A DNA stretch of 64,000 bases. Source: Oscillospiraceae bacterium. Its GTDB lineage: Bacteria > Bacillota > Clostridia > Oscillospirales > Ruminococcaceae. Positions 42,977 through 51,647 of this stretch are shown here, one piece after another. Position numbers and translations under genes: made by a program. The DNA is taken from NCBI GenBank assembly GCA_902362965.1, contig CABIYQ010000004.1, positions 121,280 to 185,279 on the forward strand, given 5' to 3'. Numbering within the stretch: position 1 is the first letter of the stretch; every line of letters begins with the position of its first letter. The notes under the pieces were generated by a model, which saw only the letters and a program-made list of their open reading frames with translations, was not told the DNA's origin and ran no database searches.

Positions 42977-43062
42977 TGGTGCGGGTGACAGGACTTGAAC
43001 CTGCACACCTTGCGGCACAAGAACCTAAATCTTGCGTGTCTGCCAATTTCACCACACCCGCA
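42977..43062 (-). tRNA. tRNA-Leu (anticodon UAG)
   Basis: 86 nt including an encoded CCA. The acceptor TGCGGGT pairs with ACCCGCA. The D arm GTGGTGAAATTGGCAGACAC and the long variable arm are typical of tRNA-Leu. The anticodon loop TTTAGGT gives UAG. No promoter is visible between it and the 43073 gene; the nearest strong promoter upstream is at 44916-44944, beyond three acetyltransferase genes. Confidence 0.95.
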
Positions 43063-43072
43063 TATTTCTTGT

Positions 43073-43591
43073 TTAATATTTAAATTCCCTTTTCAGAATT
43101 GCATAAATATAAAAATCATTATATATTTCATTATTTTCTTTTCGTGGAAACAGTTCCTTATGTTCTGCTTCTTTGCGCATTCCAATTCGTTCAACAAGCT
43201 TTAAAGATTTTATATTTCTTGAATCTATCTCAGCAAAAATACGGCGGATGCCAAGGGCGGAAAAAGCATATTTCATCATTCCGCAGATGCTTTCGTAAGC
43301 GTATCCTTTACCTTGAAAATTCCTGTTAAAAGTATATCCGATTTCATAGCTGCCGAAACCTTTATCTGAAAAGTATATCTTTCCTATAACTTTATCATTT
43401 AAGACAACCGCAAAAAACTCCTCGCTTTTTGAGAAATTTATTGCTTCTTGAACACAGGCTTCTCTTGTAAAAGTTTCATAAGGTTCAAAATAAGTAACTT
43501 CAGTATCAGTTAAAATATCTGCTAAATCATCATAATCATCCGGAATAAATTTTCTCACCGATAAGCGCTCTGTCGTAAATAATGCAGTCAT
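43073..43591 (-). CDS. GNAT acetyltransferase, RimJ/RimL type (cassette 3)
   Basis: 172 residues: TTERLSVRKFIPDDYDDLAD at the start, EIGYTFNRNFQGKGYAYESI (acetyl-CoA loop, about 82-101), and RRIFAEIDSRNIKSLKLVER. It probably acetylates an amine of a small molecule or protein N terminus. GAGGT precedes the ATG. It lies 10 bp upstream of tRNA-Leu and is itself preceded by a tRNA-Leu 5'-half copy (43674-43722). Confidence 0.88.
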   Translation of the reverse strand: MTALFTTERLSVRKFIPDDYDDLADILTDTEVTYFEPYETFTREACVQEAINFSKSEEFFAVVLNDKVIGKIYFSDKGFGSYEIGYTFNRNFQGKGYAYESICGMMKYAFSALGIRRIFAEIDSRNIKSLKLVERIGMRKEAEHKELFPRKENNEIYNDFYIYAILKREFKY

Positions 43592-43673
43592 AATTACTAA
43601 ACCTCAAAATATAAAGCCATGTCTTTTATATTGTATTTTACCTATCAACAGCCGCAAGAATTAAATGCACTGT

Positions 43674-43722
43674 AGTAACGCAAACGAAATTTTGCGTGTC
43701 TGCCGGTTTCACCACAGGCGCA
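43674..43722 (-). repeat. tRNA-Leu 5'-half copy 3
   Basis: On the minus strand TGCGCCTGTGGTGAAACCGG continues through the D arm to ACGCAAAATTTCG and then leaves tRNA homology with TTTGCGTTACT. It is the most diverged of three copies. ACGCAA and TTGCGT flank the junction as an inverted repeat. Confidence 0.8.
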
Positions 43723-43747
43723 TATTAGAAATAATAATACTTATTTA

Positions 43748-44158
43748 TTAGAACAAGACCATTCCTGCACCTAACCCTGCTTCTTCACGAGTGACAAACC
43801 CGAATTTTTTATAAAATGCATCCTTGCCTTTGGAAGCGCCTAAATAAGTTCTAATGTCAAGATTATCTTTTTTAAATTCGTCAACCTTATTTATGAGATA
43901 TTTCATTATACTTGAACCGACTTGTTGTCTTTGATATTCAGGCAAAACCATAATATCCTGAATATACAAGAACATTGCCGTATCACCTATGAGTCTTCCG
44001 AAACCGATAATTTTGTTATCGTCATATGCGCAAATCGAATAAACAGTATTTTTCAGTGCTTTTTCAACAATTTCTCTATTAGTACAACCCCGGCCAACAG
44101 AATCGGTAAGTGTATTGAATTCATCAGCAGTTGGCGTTGCTTCAATATATTGTATCAT
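43748..44158 (-). CDS. GNAT acetyltransferase (cassette 2)
   Basis: 136 residues, a compact single-domain GNAT: IGFGRLIGDTAMFLYIQDIM, LPEYQRQQVGSSIMKYLI (CoA loop), FYKKFGFVTREEAGLGAGM. GAGGT precedes the ATG. Substrate unknown. It lies between two tRNA-Leu 5'-half copies, 29 bp after one on its own strand. Confidence 0.88.
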   Translation of the reverse strand: MIQYIEATPTADEFNTLTDSVGRGCTNREIVEKALKNTVYSICAYDDNKIIGFGRLIGDTAMFLYIQDIMVLPEYQRQQVGSSIMKYLINKVDEFKKDNLDIRTYLGASKGKDAFYKKFGFVTREEAGLGAGMVLF

Positions 44159-44187
44159 TTTCTGTACCTCATTTAATCATATATTTT

Positions 44188-44236
44188 AGTAACGCAATCA
44201 AAATCTTGCGTGTCTGCCAATTTCACCACACCCGCA
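44188..44236 (-). repeat. tRNA-Leu 5'-half copy 2
   Basis: On the minus strand the tRNA sequence from its first base through the anticodon stem (TGCGGGTGTGGTGAAATTGG and CAGACACGCAAGATTT) is identical to the intact gene, including five bases upstream. It then diverges at the anticodon loop into TGATTGCGTTACT. Confidence 0.88.
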
Positions 44237-44286
44237 TATTTAATTTTTCATGTATAAATCCGAATTTGTCGTTTTTGTTTGTTTCT

Positions 44287-44787
44287 TTACGCCATAAATA
44301 ACTCCATATCAATACACTCCCATACACCTATCGGCATCTCACATTTTCGCCTGCTGTACTCTCTAAATCCAATCGACTCGTAACAAAATCTTGCGTTATC
44401 ATTATTTGCAAATACACCTAAATCAATTCGCTTCGCACTTAAATTGTCTTTAACATACTCTATTCCAAGACGCAACATTTCCTTTCCGTATCCTTTGCCT
44501 CGTAAATCAGGATTTAATATAACAAATCCAAATCGAACAGTAGAGTCAACATCTTCTCTTGGATATCGGATTATAAAATGACCTAATAAATTTTCTTCCT
44601 CATCTACCGCTGTGAGTGGAATAAATCTTCTGGTTTCAATCTGTGGCATATAGTTATTGTTAATGTCAGTTTCAAGAAGCGGAAATTTATTAAACCTATC
44701 AGCCGACCATCTGTATAATTCTTCTTCGGTTCTAAGCCATTTACAGATAATTGCTGCATCTTCTTTTATATAATTTCTTAGAACCAT
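44287..44787 (-). CDS. GNAT acetyltransferase (cassette 1)
   Basis: 166 residues from the ATG at 44787, seven bases after AAGGAGAT; the in-frame GTG at 44805 overlaps that site. GNAT features: LRNYIKEDAAIICKWLRTEE, FVILNPDLRGKGYGKEMLRL (CoA loop), DLGVFANNDNARFCYESIGF. First gene after the tRNA-type promoter at 44916-44944, separated from it by tRNA-half copy 1. Confidence 0.88.
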   Translation of the reverse strand: MVLRNYIKEDAAIICKWLRTEEELYRWSADRFNKFPLLETDINNNYMPQIETRRFIPLTAVDEEENLLGHFIIRYPREDVDSTVRFGFVILNPDLRGKGYGKEMLRLGIEYVKDNLSAKRIDLGVFANNDNARFCYESIGFREYSRRKCEMPIGVWECIDMELFMA

Positions 44788-44855
44788 ATTTCCTATCTCC
44801 TTCACAAATACTGCAATATATAAGTGAAATTAACACAAAATAATAATTTCACCGT

Positions 44856-44904
44856 AGTAACGCAATCAAAATCTTGCGTGTCTGCCAATTTCACCACACC
44901 CACA
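44856..44904 (-). repeat. tRNA-Leu 5'-half copy 1
   Basis: Same structure as copy 2, with one change near the 5' end (TGTGGGTGTGG). It ends in TGATTGCGTTACT, shared exactly with copy 2. It begins 11 bp after a TATAAT box, the position expected for a tRNA 5' end. Confidence 0.88.
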
Positions 44905-44915
44905 CAACCTTTGAA

Positions 44916-44944
44916 ATTATACCATAAATCTGCTTTATTGTCAA
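44916..44944 (-). promoter_or_regulatory. Strong promoter, probably the original tRNA-Leu promoter
   Basis: Minus strand TTGACA-N17-TATAAT (plus 44916-44944), 11 bp before tRNA-half copy 1. Confidence 0.8.
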
Positions 44945-44964
44945 TAGGCAAATAAAAAATAAAT

Positions 44965-44993
44965 TTGACGATATTCAGAAAATATGATATAAT
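44965..44993 (+). promoter_or_regulatory. Promoter of the 45058 gene
   Basis: TTGACG (44965-44970), 17-bp spacer, TATAAT (44988-44993). Confidence 0.7.
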
Positions 44994-45057
44994 TTTAACT
45001 ATATTTAATATTTTAGAATAAATTCCGTCTGACATAAACGGAAAAAAGGAGAAAATT

Positions 45058-45585
45058 ATGAAATCAAAAATCCCGTCGATTATTTTCAGAATACTGACCA
45101 TACTGACATTCCTGTGCGGCGCAGTTATGTTTGTGCATTTTATCAGAGCTATGATATTTGCCGTTCAGCATGAAGGATCAGGAGACGATCCGAAATTTTC
45201 CGGAATACTTGGTGATATAGCCTTATTCTTTTACCCGTTTATGATAATGACGGTACTTTGTATTATATTCAGTATAATTTGCTTTAAGGCATACCATCCG
45301 GCAGTATCAGCGATACGTACAATATTCATGGCAATATGTCTTATACTTGATCTTATATCTTTAAAGGTTATGAAAGCATTTATATTAATGGACGATTTAT
45401 TTAATAAAGGAATAAATAAAGACTTAGACGAGTATCGTGAAGGCTTTGATTTATCTGAATCAGAAATAACATTTATGATTCTTCCGGTAATAGCGGCAGT
45501 AATATTTTTTATTTTCTTTATTTCCTCAATTGTTGCACTGGTAAAAGGTCCGAAATTAAAACAGGTTGAAAACACACAGATATAA
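45058..45585 (+). CDS. Membrane protein of unknown function
   Basis: 175 residues with four hydrophobic segments (about 8-30, 57-80, 87-108 and 140-163) and no recognised motif. AAAAAGGAG precedes the ATG. It has its own promoter and a bidirectional terminator, so it is monocistronic. Confidence 0.7.
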   Translation: MKSKIPSIIFRILTILTFLCGAVMFVHFIRAMIFAVQHEGSGDDPKFSGILGDIALFFYPFMIMTVLCIIFSIICFKAYHPAVSAIRTIFMAICLILDLISLKVMKAFILMDDLFNKGINKDLDEYREGFDLSESEITFMILPVIAAVIFFIFFISSIVALVKGPKLKQVENTQI

Positions 45586-45613
45586 AAAACCGGTCGTAAG
45601 ACCGGTTTTTTAT
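45585..45613. terminator. Bidirectional terminator
   Basis: AAAAAACCGGTC pairs with GACCGGTTTTTT. It separates convergent genes. Confidence 0.9.
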
Positions 45614-46374
45614 TAATAAGGCAATGTAAATGTTTTTGTTTTCCATACGCCGTCTGATTTGACTATAACAAATATGTTGGTTTCATCGTCTTTAGATTCT
45701 TCAGTGTCAGGATCTTTAAAGTGTGATACTGCATTGAAAACCGCTTCCGTATCACTTTGAGACACGAGTTCCAGTTTTGTATCTGTATAAGACCTGTCTG
45801 CACCTCTACCGCCGTCAAAGCAGTATACGCCGTTTTCTGATTCAAAATATTTGTCATAAAGACCGCCGTCAGGAGAAGCGAAAATCTGACAATAATCGTT
45901 TATAATATCCTCCAGACCGGTAACGGCAGGATCGTCGATAAGAACGGCTCCGCTGTTTGTCATAGTGTCATAGTCAAGATTGTAAGGACAGCCTATAAGC
46001 ATATTCCATGTTACCTGACAGCTTTTTTCAAAAAGTTCGCTGCCGATAGCTTCAATGTCTTGGGATTGCGAACTGCCTTCATCAGCGGGGCTTTCAGAGG
46101 ACTGGTTGTTTTGTTCTTCTGCTTCAAATATCTCTTTTGACTGTTCATCAAAGCTTTGCATTTCAGCAGTGCTTTGATTTTCTGATACTTTTTCAGTTGC
46201 TTCATCAGCTTCCTTTTCAATTTCGCTTTTACCGTCTGCATGATCGGAAGCCTCTGTTTCTGAGTCGGACAAAACAGAAGATGTTTTTGCGTCTGCTGTT
46301 TTTGTTTCTTCCTTTGAACAGGCAGCAGTCAGCAGTAACACTGACAGAACGGCTGCAAGCATATATTTTTTCAT
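45613..46374 (-). CDS. Lipoprotein, probable IseA-like domain
   Basis: 253 residues. The signal peptide has lipobox LTAAC. A long acidic Ser/Glu-rich linker (about 25-115) follows. The C-terminal domain has CQVTWNMLIGCPYNLDYD, IINDYCQIFA and GVWKTKTFTLPY, which I associate with IseA-type inhibitors of DL-endopeptidases. If so, it restrains wall hydrolases at the cell surface. The family call is from memory and moderate. Confidence 0.65.
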   Translation of the reverse strand: MKKYMLAAVLSVLLLTAACSKEETKTADAKTSSVLSDSETEASDHADGKSEIEKEADEATEKVSENQSTAEMQSFDEQSKEIFEAEEQNNQSSESPADEGSSQSQDIEAIGSELFEKSCQVTWNMLIGCPYNLDYDTMTNSGAVLIDDPAVTGLEDIINDYCQIFASPDGGLYDKYFESENGVYCFDGGRGADRSYTDTKLELVSQSDTEAVFNAVSHFKDPDTEESKDDETNIFVIVKSDGVWKTKTFTLPY

Positions 46375-46388
46375 TGCTTTCTCCTTGT

Positions 46389-48542
46389 CTATACTTTCAG
46401 GTCAAAATCTATATTTCCGCTGTTTACGTCCGCCCTTGAACAAATTACGGTTACACGGTCTCCTACAGAATATGATTTTCCGCTGTATTCGTCACTGAGA
46501 GTAAAATAACCGTCGTAATTATAATAACCCTCCGGCAGACTGTTAATATGAACAAGACCTTCAACGGTATTTTCCAGTTCTACATAAAAACCGAATTCTG
46601 TAACGCTTGAAATAAGACCTTCAAATACGTTTCCCACATGCTGCTGCATATATTCTGCCTTATAACAGTCCTCGCAGTCTCTTTCAATATTCATGGCTCT
46701 TATTTCCGCTGCGGTGGAATGTTCTGAAGCTTTTGCGGCAAATCCGCCGTATCTTTTTTCAAGCCATTGTGAGTCGGCACCGTCTATGACATCTGAAAGA
46801 ATTCTGTGTATAGCAAGGTCTGGATATCTTCTTATAGGAGATGTAAAATGAGCGTAGTCGTCAAGCGCCAGACCGAAATGTCCGACAGGTTCGGTGTGAT
46901 ATTTTGCCTTTGCCATTGATCTGAGCGTCATCATGTTGACTACCGGATAAAACGGTTTGTCTTTTGCATTTGTCAGAATTTCCGCAAGGTGTGCAGGCTT
47001 GACCTGAGAAAATACGGGAATCTCAACATTAAGCCTTCTCAGACCGCTTTTTAAATCGTCAATTTTTTCCGGCGAAGGCGTTTCATGGATTCTGTAAACA
47101 AAAGGAATCTGCTTTTCTCTTGCAAGTCTTGCGGCAGATTCGTTGGCTAGAAGCATAAATTCCTCAATAATCATTTCAGATTTGCCTCTGGTTCTGGGTT
47201 TGACGTCAACACAAAGCTGTTCGTCGTTTATTATTAGCTTGCTTTCAGAGGTTTCGATGTTCGGTGCACCTCTTTTTTGTCGGTTTGCAATGAGTTTGTC
47301 AGCAAGCTCGTTCATTATTTCAATACTTGGAATAAGTTCTCTGTATTTTTCAAGGATTTCTTTGTTAGCATTTTCGGCAAGAATACTGTTAATCTCCGAA
47401 TAAATGCCTTTTACCTTTGAGCGTATGACAGACTTTTTAAAGGTGAAATCTTTAAGCTTACCCTCTGCTGAAATATTCATTATTGCAGAAAAAGTCAGTC
47501 TGTTTTCATCGGGATTAAGCGAACAGATACCGTTTGAAAGCTCCTTTGGCAGCATAGGTATGACCTTATCGGCGTAATAGATACTGGTTCCTCTGTTAAG
47601 AGCTTCTCTGTCCAGAGGACTGTTTCCTTTAACATAATGGGAAACGTCGGCGATATGCACTCCCAGTATATATCCGTCTGCGATACGCTCAATAGAAACA
47701 GCGTCATCAAGATCCTTTGATTCAGCGCTGTCAATTGTAAAAATCAGTTGGTTTCTTAAGTCAAGACGGTTTTTAAAATCATCTTCCCATACGCCTGCCG
47801 CCGCAATTTTTTGCGCTTCCCGCTTTACCTCGTCGGAAAATTCTTTTTCAATACCGTTTACAGCCAATACCGATTCAGCGCAGCATACGGCATTCTGTGA
47901 ATTTCCGAAGCGGAAAACTATCTTGACTTTATGATCTCTGTGACGTTTTCCCATTCTGCAAAGCTCTGCCATGACCTTATCGCCGGCATGATATTCGATA
48001 CCGTTTTCTTCAATTTTTACAGGAGTTTTCGACATAGTATCCGCAAGAAAATATTGAGTACCTTCTTCTTCGATGATTATGCCTGTAAGCTTTGATGCCG
48101 ACGGTACAAGAACGTCGATAACTTCGCCTTCCGGTTTTCCTGAACGGGATTCAATATAACGTGCCAAAACAATATCCCCCGGCATTGCGCCGCAGAGAAA
48201 TTTTCCCGGAATAAAAATCTCTTCATTATTGTCGCAGCGTTTTATGAATCCGAACGTACGGTTAAGTCTTAAAACTTCGGCTTTGAAAAATCCCAGAATA
48301 TCGCACATTACAAAGCCTCTGCGGCGTTCGCATATTGTTCCGTTCTGTAAAAGTTCAGAGACCGCTGTTTTGTAATTTTTTTCATTTCCTTTTACGCTTC
48401 TGCATTTTGCCGCCAATTCCTTAGAGGATAGGGGCTTTTTTCCGTTTTTTTTAAGAAAAATTATAATTTTATTTTGATAATTTTCTACAGAATATTTACC
48501 GCTGCCAAATTTCTTTTTATTTTTTGATTTTTCTTTACTCAT
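46389..48542 (-). CDS. rnr: Ribonuclease R
   Basis: 717 residues. Order: N-terminal winged-helix, cold-shock domains (FIPGKFLCGAMPGDIVLARY), RNB catalytic domain with DSAESKDLDDAVSIE (metal-binding aspartates), and a C-terminal S1 domain (FEGLISSVTEFGFYVELENT). It lacks the usual long Lys-rich tail. A 3'-5' exoribonuclease that degrades structured RNA. It lies downstream of secG, a common Firmicute pairing. Confidence 0.95.
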   Translation of the reverse strand: MSKEKSKNKKKFGSGKYSVENYQNKIIIFLKKNGKKPLSSKELAAKCRSVKGNEKNYKTAVSELLQNGTICERRRGFVMCDILGFFKAEVLRLNRTFGFIKRCDNNEEIFIPGKFLCGAMPGDIVLARYIESRSGKPEGEVIDVLVPSASKLTGIIIEEEGTQYFLADTMSKTPVKIEENGIEYHAGDKVMAELCRMGKRHRDHKVKIVFRFGNSQNAVCCAESVLAVNGIEKEFSDEVKREAQKIAAAGVWEDDFKNRLDLRNQLIFTIDSAESKDLDDAVSIERIADGYILGVHIADVSHYVKGNSPLDREALNRGTSIYYADKVIPMLPKELSNGICSLNPDENRLTFSAIMNISAEGKLKDFTFKKSVIRSKVKGIYSEINSILAENANKEILEKYRELIPSIEIMNELADKLIANRQKRGAPNIETSESKLIINDEQLCVDVKPRTRGKSEMIIEEFMLLANESAARLAREKQIPFVYRIHETPSPEKIDDLKSGLRRLNVEIPVFSQVKPAHLAEILTNAKDKPFYPVVNMMTLRSMAKAKYHTEPVGHFGLALDDYAHFTSPIRRYPDLAIHRILSDVIDGADSQWLEKRYGGFAAKASEHSTAAEIRAMNIERDCEDCYKAEYMQQHVGNVFEGLISSVTEFGFYVELENTVEGLVHINSLPEGYYNYDGYFTLSDEYSGKSYSVGDRVTVICSRADVNSGNIDFDLKV

Positions 48543-48611
48543 TATTAAGTCCTCGTTATCTGGAACATGTGATGACAGAAAGCTTTGTTTCAGCCGTACA
48601 GATTTTTAAAA

Positions 48612-48655
48612 ATAATCCCTGCGACATTAACCTTTTCGTTTTTGTCACAGGGAAT
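48612..48655 (-). terminator. Hairpin between secG and rnr
   Basis: TCCCTG-GACA pairs with TGTC-CAGGGA. It could attenuate read-through from secG into rnr. Confidence 0.6.
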
Positions 48656-48661
48656 TAATAA

Positions 48662-48925
48662 TCATTTTACAAAAGCTATAACGGCGTTCACAGCAATCGT
48701 AAGAACAAACAAAGCAATAAGTAAAACTCTTGTGATTTTTCTGAAAATAGCTTCTTTTGTTCTTCCTTCATTTTTTTCATAGAATGAATCGTTAGCGCCG
48801 CCGGTAATTGCAGCCGTCATATTCTGCTGCTGCTTTGAATCCTGTAACAAACATAAAATAACCGCAAGAACGCAGGTTAAAATCAGCAGTATTCCGCCGA
48901 TAATTTCCAGTATACTCATATTCAT
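48662..48925 (-). CDS. secG: Preprotein translocase subunit SecG
   Basis: 87 residues with two membrane helices (about 4-27 and 64-85). The conserved linker LLQDSKQQQNMTAAITGGAN matches the LLQxGK...GG pattern of SecG. Part of the SecYEG channel. GGAGG precedes the ATG by ten bases; a second in-frame ATG two codons later is possible. Followed by rnr. Confidence 0.9.
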   Translation of the reverse strand: MNMSILEIIGGILLILTCVLAVILCLLQDSKQQQNMTAAITGGANDSFYEKNEGRTKEAIFRKITRVLLIALFVLTIAVNAVIAFVK

Positions 48926-49123
48926 TTAATATCTTCCTCCATTATTATATACCCGTCTCTTTTACAAATTACTTGGTAAAAACTGCCGATTTCTTTTTAT
49001 TCTTCTAAAGCCTAAAGTACTTTGTAACAGCGCCGGATATAACGTATTTCAAACCATTTAAATTTAGTATAACATAACAATTAAAAAAAAGCAATATCTT
49101 TTTATGAAAAAATTAGACAAAAA

Positions 49124-49807
49124 TCAGATCATATTTTCGGTAAAAACCTTTATAGGAGCATGTGCGGTTATCTCGTTTTCTTTTACAATACAGTCGTAAG
49201 CAAGAATTTTGACACCCTTTTGCTTTGCAAGGTGTAAGGCTTCTCCGAATTCTCGGTGAGTTTCATAATTCGGAATAAGGTATTTTACTTGATTCATTTG
49301 TATGATAAACAAAATATATGCGTCGAAGCCGTTTTCGGCAGCCTGAATAAGTTCGTTTATGTGTTTTACGCCTCTTTCTGTAGGAGCGTCCGGAAACATA
49401 ACGATGTTTTCATTTTCAAGAGTAACTCCCTTGACTTCAGCAAAAGCTCTTTTATTTGCCGACTCCAAATAAAAATCAAAACGTGAATTTTTATATTTCT
49501 GTTCGGGCTTTATAATATAATCCGGAAAAAGCTTTGGCAAAAGTTCTGCGGCAATTTTGTTTGGCGCCTGACTGTCTATATTTATAAGCCGTCCGTTTTT
49601 ATAGACGGAAATCAAATCAAATTTTGTTTTGCGGTTAGGATTATCTGATATTTCGAGAATTATATCTGCTTCGGGTATAAGAAGCTCTCTGCACCGTCCC
49701 GTGTTTTTTACATGACAGATCTCTTCTTTGCCGTCTATTTCGGCGTATGCTATAAATCGGTTCGGACGTGAAATAAATCTGCCTTTTACTATGCTGTTAT
49801 AAATCAT
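49124..49807 (-). CDS. sfsA: SfsA family protein
   Basis: 227 residues, full length. Motifs: GRFISRPNRFIAYAEIDG, HVKNTGRCRELLIPEADIIL, SRFDFYL, FAEVKGVTL and FPDAPTERGVKHINEL. The catalytic-like D/E-x-K cluster resembles nuclease folds, and the family is often called a sugar-fermentation stimulation protein, but its function is unsettled. It overlaps the end of the upstream deacylase gene by 11 bp. Confidence 0.93.
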   Translation of the reverse strand: MIYNSIVKGRFISRPNRFIAYAEIDGKEEICHVKNTGRCRELLIPEADIILEISDNPNRKTKFDLISVYKNGRLINIDSQAPNKIAAELLPKLFPDYIIKPEQKYKNSRFDFYLESANKRAFAEVKGVTLENENIVMFPDAPTERGVKHINELIQAAENGFDAYILFIIQMNQVKYLIPNYETHREFGEALHLAKQKGVKILAYDCIVKENEITAHAPIKVFTENMI

Positions 49808-50279
49808 TTTTATTTACAATTATATCTGCGGTATTGATCGGTATGACCTTTCTCAGACTTTCAAATGACATTTCTATCTGACATCCAATCCTGCCGCCGC
49901 TGAAAAAAATCTTGTCAAAGCTATTTGCGGTATAGTGAATAACGGTAGTAAAAAGCTTTTTCATACCTATGGGGGAGCATCCGCCGTGAATGTAGCCTGT
50001 AAGCGGAAGAAGTTCCTTTGATTTTATCATTTCTATGGATTTTTCATTAACTGATTTAGCAGCCTTTTTCAAATCCAGTTCTTCACATACCGGTACCATA
50101 AATACGTAATATTTTTTTGATTTTCCCGCAGTTACAAGAGTTTTAAAAACCGATTGCGGATTTTCGTTCAGCGCCTGAGCTACATCGGTTCCGCTTATTG
50201 CTCCGGTATCGCCGTAAAAATGAGATCTATATTCAAGCTTCTTCTGATCCAGTATTCTCATTACGTTTGTTTTTTCCAT
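49797..50279 (-). CDS. ybaK: Cys-tRNA(Pro)/Cys-tRNA deacylase, YbaK/EbsC family
   Basis: 160 residues. Family markers include the GTDVAQALNENPQSVFKTLV strand-helix and YIHGGCSPIGMKKLFTTVI. YbaK-type proteins hydrolyse mischarged Cys-tRNA(Pro) in trans. First gene of a two-gene unit with sfsA (11-bp overlap). Confidence 0.9.
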   Translation of the reverse strand: MEKTNVMRILDQKKLEYRSHFYGDTGAISGTDVAQALNENPQSVFKTLVTAGKSKKYYVFMVPVCEELDLKKAAKSVNEKSIEMIKSKELLPLTGYIHGGCSPIGMKKLFTTVIHYTANSFDKIFFSGGRIGCQIEMSFESLRKVIPINTADIIVNKNDL

Positions 50280-50338
50280 TTTCTAAAACACCTCTGAAAA
50301 CAATATATCATATTTTTCCGGAAAAATCAAATACCCTC

Positions 50339-50367
50339 TTGACAAACCGGAAAATCTGTGATAATAT
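50339..50367 (+). promoter_or_regulatory. Promoter of the SPFH gene
   Basis: TTGACA (50339-50344), 17-bp spacer, TAATAT (50362-50367). Just downstream are three ATATCAA-type half-sites (50371-50399), including GATATCAAATTGATATC, a possible operator. Confidence 0.65.
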
Positions 50368-50428
50368 AGTGATATCAAATTGATATCAAAACATATCAAT
50401 TAATAATTTGAAATAAGGGGAAATCATT

Positions 50429-51427
50429 ATGGAAGAGAAAAAACAAATCAATTTTGAAGAAAAGGAAATGAATCCTTCAAGCGGCTGGGGAATGCTGTTT
50501 TTGTCGCTGATTCTGTATCTTGCTTCTATCGGAGCGTTTATTGCCGGGGGAAAAGCCGTTTCTGACGGAGACGACGGATTTGCAGCTGTAATATTTATTT
50601 TGGCTTCGCTTATTATTGTTTTGGCTATATTAATCGATTGCGGACTGAGAGTAATTAAACCCAATGAGGCGCTGGTTCTGACTCTCTTCGGAAAGTACAG
50701 CGGATCAATTAAAAAAGACGGATTTTTCTTTGTAAATCCTTTCAGTACATCTGTCAATCCTGCGTATACAAAGCATTTAAACGATCTGAATCAAAAAGTA
50801 AAAAACGGCGAAATAAAGGTAGCCGTATCGTCAGTAGATAAAAAGCTTTCACTCAAGGCAATGACTTTGCGCAATGAAAAGCAGAAGATAAACGATGAAC
50901 AGGGAAATCCAATTGAGATCGGAGTAAATGTTATCTGGAAAATCAATAATACTGCGAAAGCCGTATTTAACGTTGATAATTATGAGGATTATCTTTCCAC
51001 ACAGGCAGATTCGGCATTGAGAAATATTGTAAGACTTTACCCTTACGACGTTTCCGAGCAGGGAGACGAAAAGTCTCTCAGAGGCTCCAGTCAGGAGGTA
51101 GCGGACGCTCTAAAGACAGAACTTCAGCAGAAGGTCGAGGTTGCCGGACTGGAAGTGATCGAAGTAAGAATAACACATCTTGCATATGCGCCGGAAATAG
51201 CGGCGGCAATGTTACAGCGTCAGCAGGCGGCGGCTATTATTGAAGCAAGACAAAAAATCGTTGAAGGTGCGGTAGGTATGGTTGAAATGGCGCTTAATAA
51301 GCTTTCTGAAAACGAAATATGCAGTCTTGACGAAGAACGCAAAGCGCAGATGGTTTCAAATCTTTTGGTTGTTCTCTGCGGAAACAAGGATGCTCAGCCG
51401 ATAGTGAACAGCGGTTCGCTTTATTAA
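50429..51427 (+). CDS. SPFH/band 7 domain membrane protein
   Basis: 332 residues. Two N-terminal helices (about 20-42 and 52-74) are followed by [20 protein letters not shown] and the SPFH core with the [12 protein letters not shown] and [21 protein letters not shown] segments, then an Ala/Gln-rich coiled coil. Likely a membrane microdomain scaffold. A small ribbon-helix-helix-like protein follows 21 bp later, a pairing I recognise from other Clostridia. Confidence 0.9.
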   Translation: MEEKKQINFEEKEMNPSSGWGMLFLSLILYLASIGAFIAGGKAVSDGDDGFAAVIFILASLIIVLAILIDCGLRVIKPNEALVLTLFGKYSGSIKKDGFFFVNPFSTSVNPAYTKHLNDLNQKVKNGEIKVAVSSVDKKLSLKAMTLRNEKQKINDEQGNPIEIGVNVIWKINNTAKAVFNVDNYEDYLSTQADSALRNIVRLYPYDVSEQGDEKSLRGSSQEVADALKTELQQKVEVAGLEVIEVRITHLAYAPEIAAAMLQRQQAAAIIEARQKIVEGAVGMVEMALNKLSENEICSLDEERKAQMVSNLLVVLCGNKDAQPIVNSGSLY

Positions 51428-51448
51428 AAATATATCGGAGGGATAAGC

Positions 51449-51625
51449 TTGGCAGAGAAAAAAGACAGCGGAAAAAAGCAGATAGTGCTGAGATTGTCCC
51501 CGAAGCTGTGGACAGATCTGGCAGACTGGGCTGAGGACGATTTCCGTTCTATTAACGGACAAATTGAATTTCTGCTGACGGAATGCGTTAAAAAAAGAAA
51601 GAAAAGCAAAAATAAAGAGGACTGA
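51449..51625 (+). CDS. Small Arc-like (ribbon-helix-helix) DNA-binding protein
   Basis: 58 residues starting at TTG 51449, with CGGAGGGAT upstream. The sequence KQIVLRLSPKLWTDLADWAE then SINGQIEFLLTECVKKR fits an Arc-type strand-helix-helix. It is probably co-transcribed with the SPFH gene. Its role there is unclear: a regulator or an adaptor of the membrane protein. The rare TTG start suggests low expression. Confidence 0.75.
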   Translation: MAEKKDSGKKQIVLRLSPKLWTDLADWAEDDFRSINGQIEFLLTECVKKRKKSKNKED

Positions 51626-51646
51626 TTTTATCAGTCCTCTTTTTTC
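51615..51646 (+). terminator. Terminator overlapping the Arc-like gene stop
   Basis: AGAGGACTGAT pairs with ATCAGTCCTCT and is followed by TTTTTT. Confidence 0.9.
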
Positions 51647-51647
51647 A

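Noticed and set aside
43674..44904. Integron attC sites between acetyltransferase genes
   Set aside because: The junctions are tRNA-Leu 5' halves with a short inverted repeat, and the RYYYAAC/GTTRRRY boxes of attC sites are not found. No integrase of that type is in the window.
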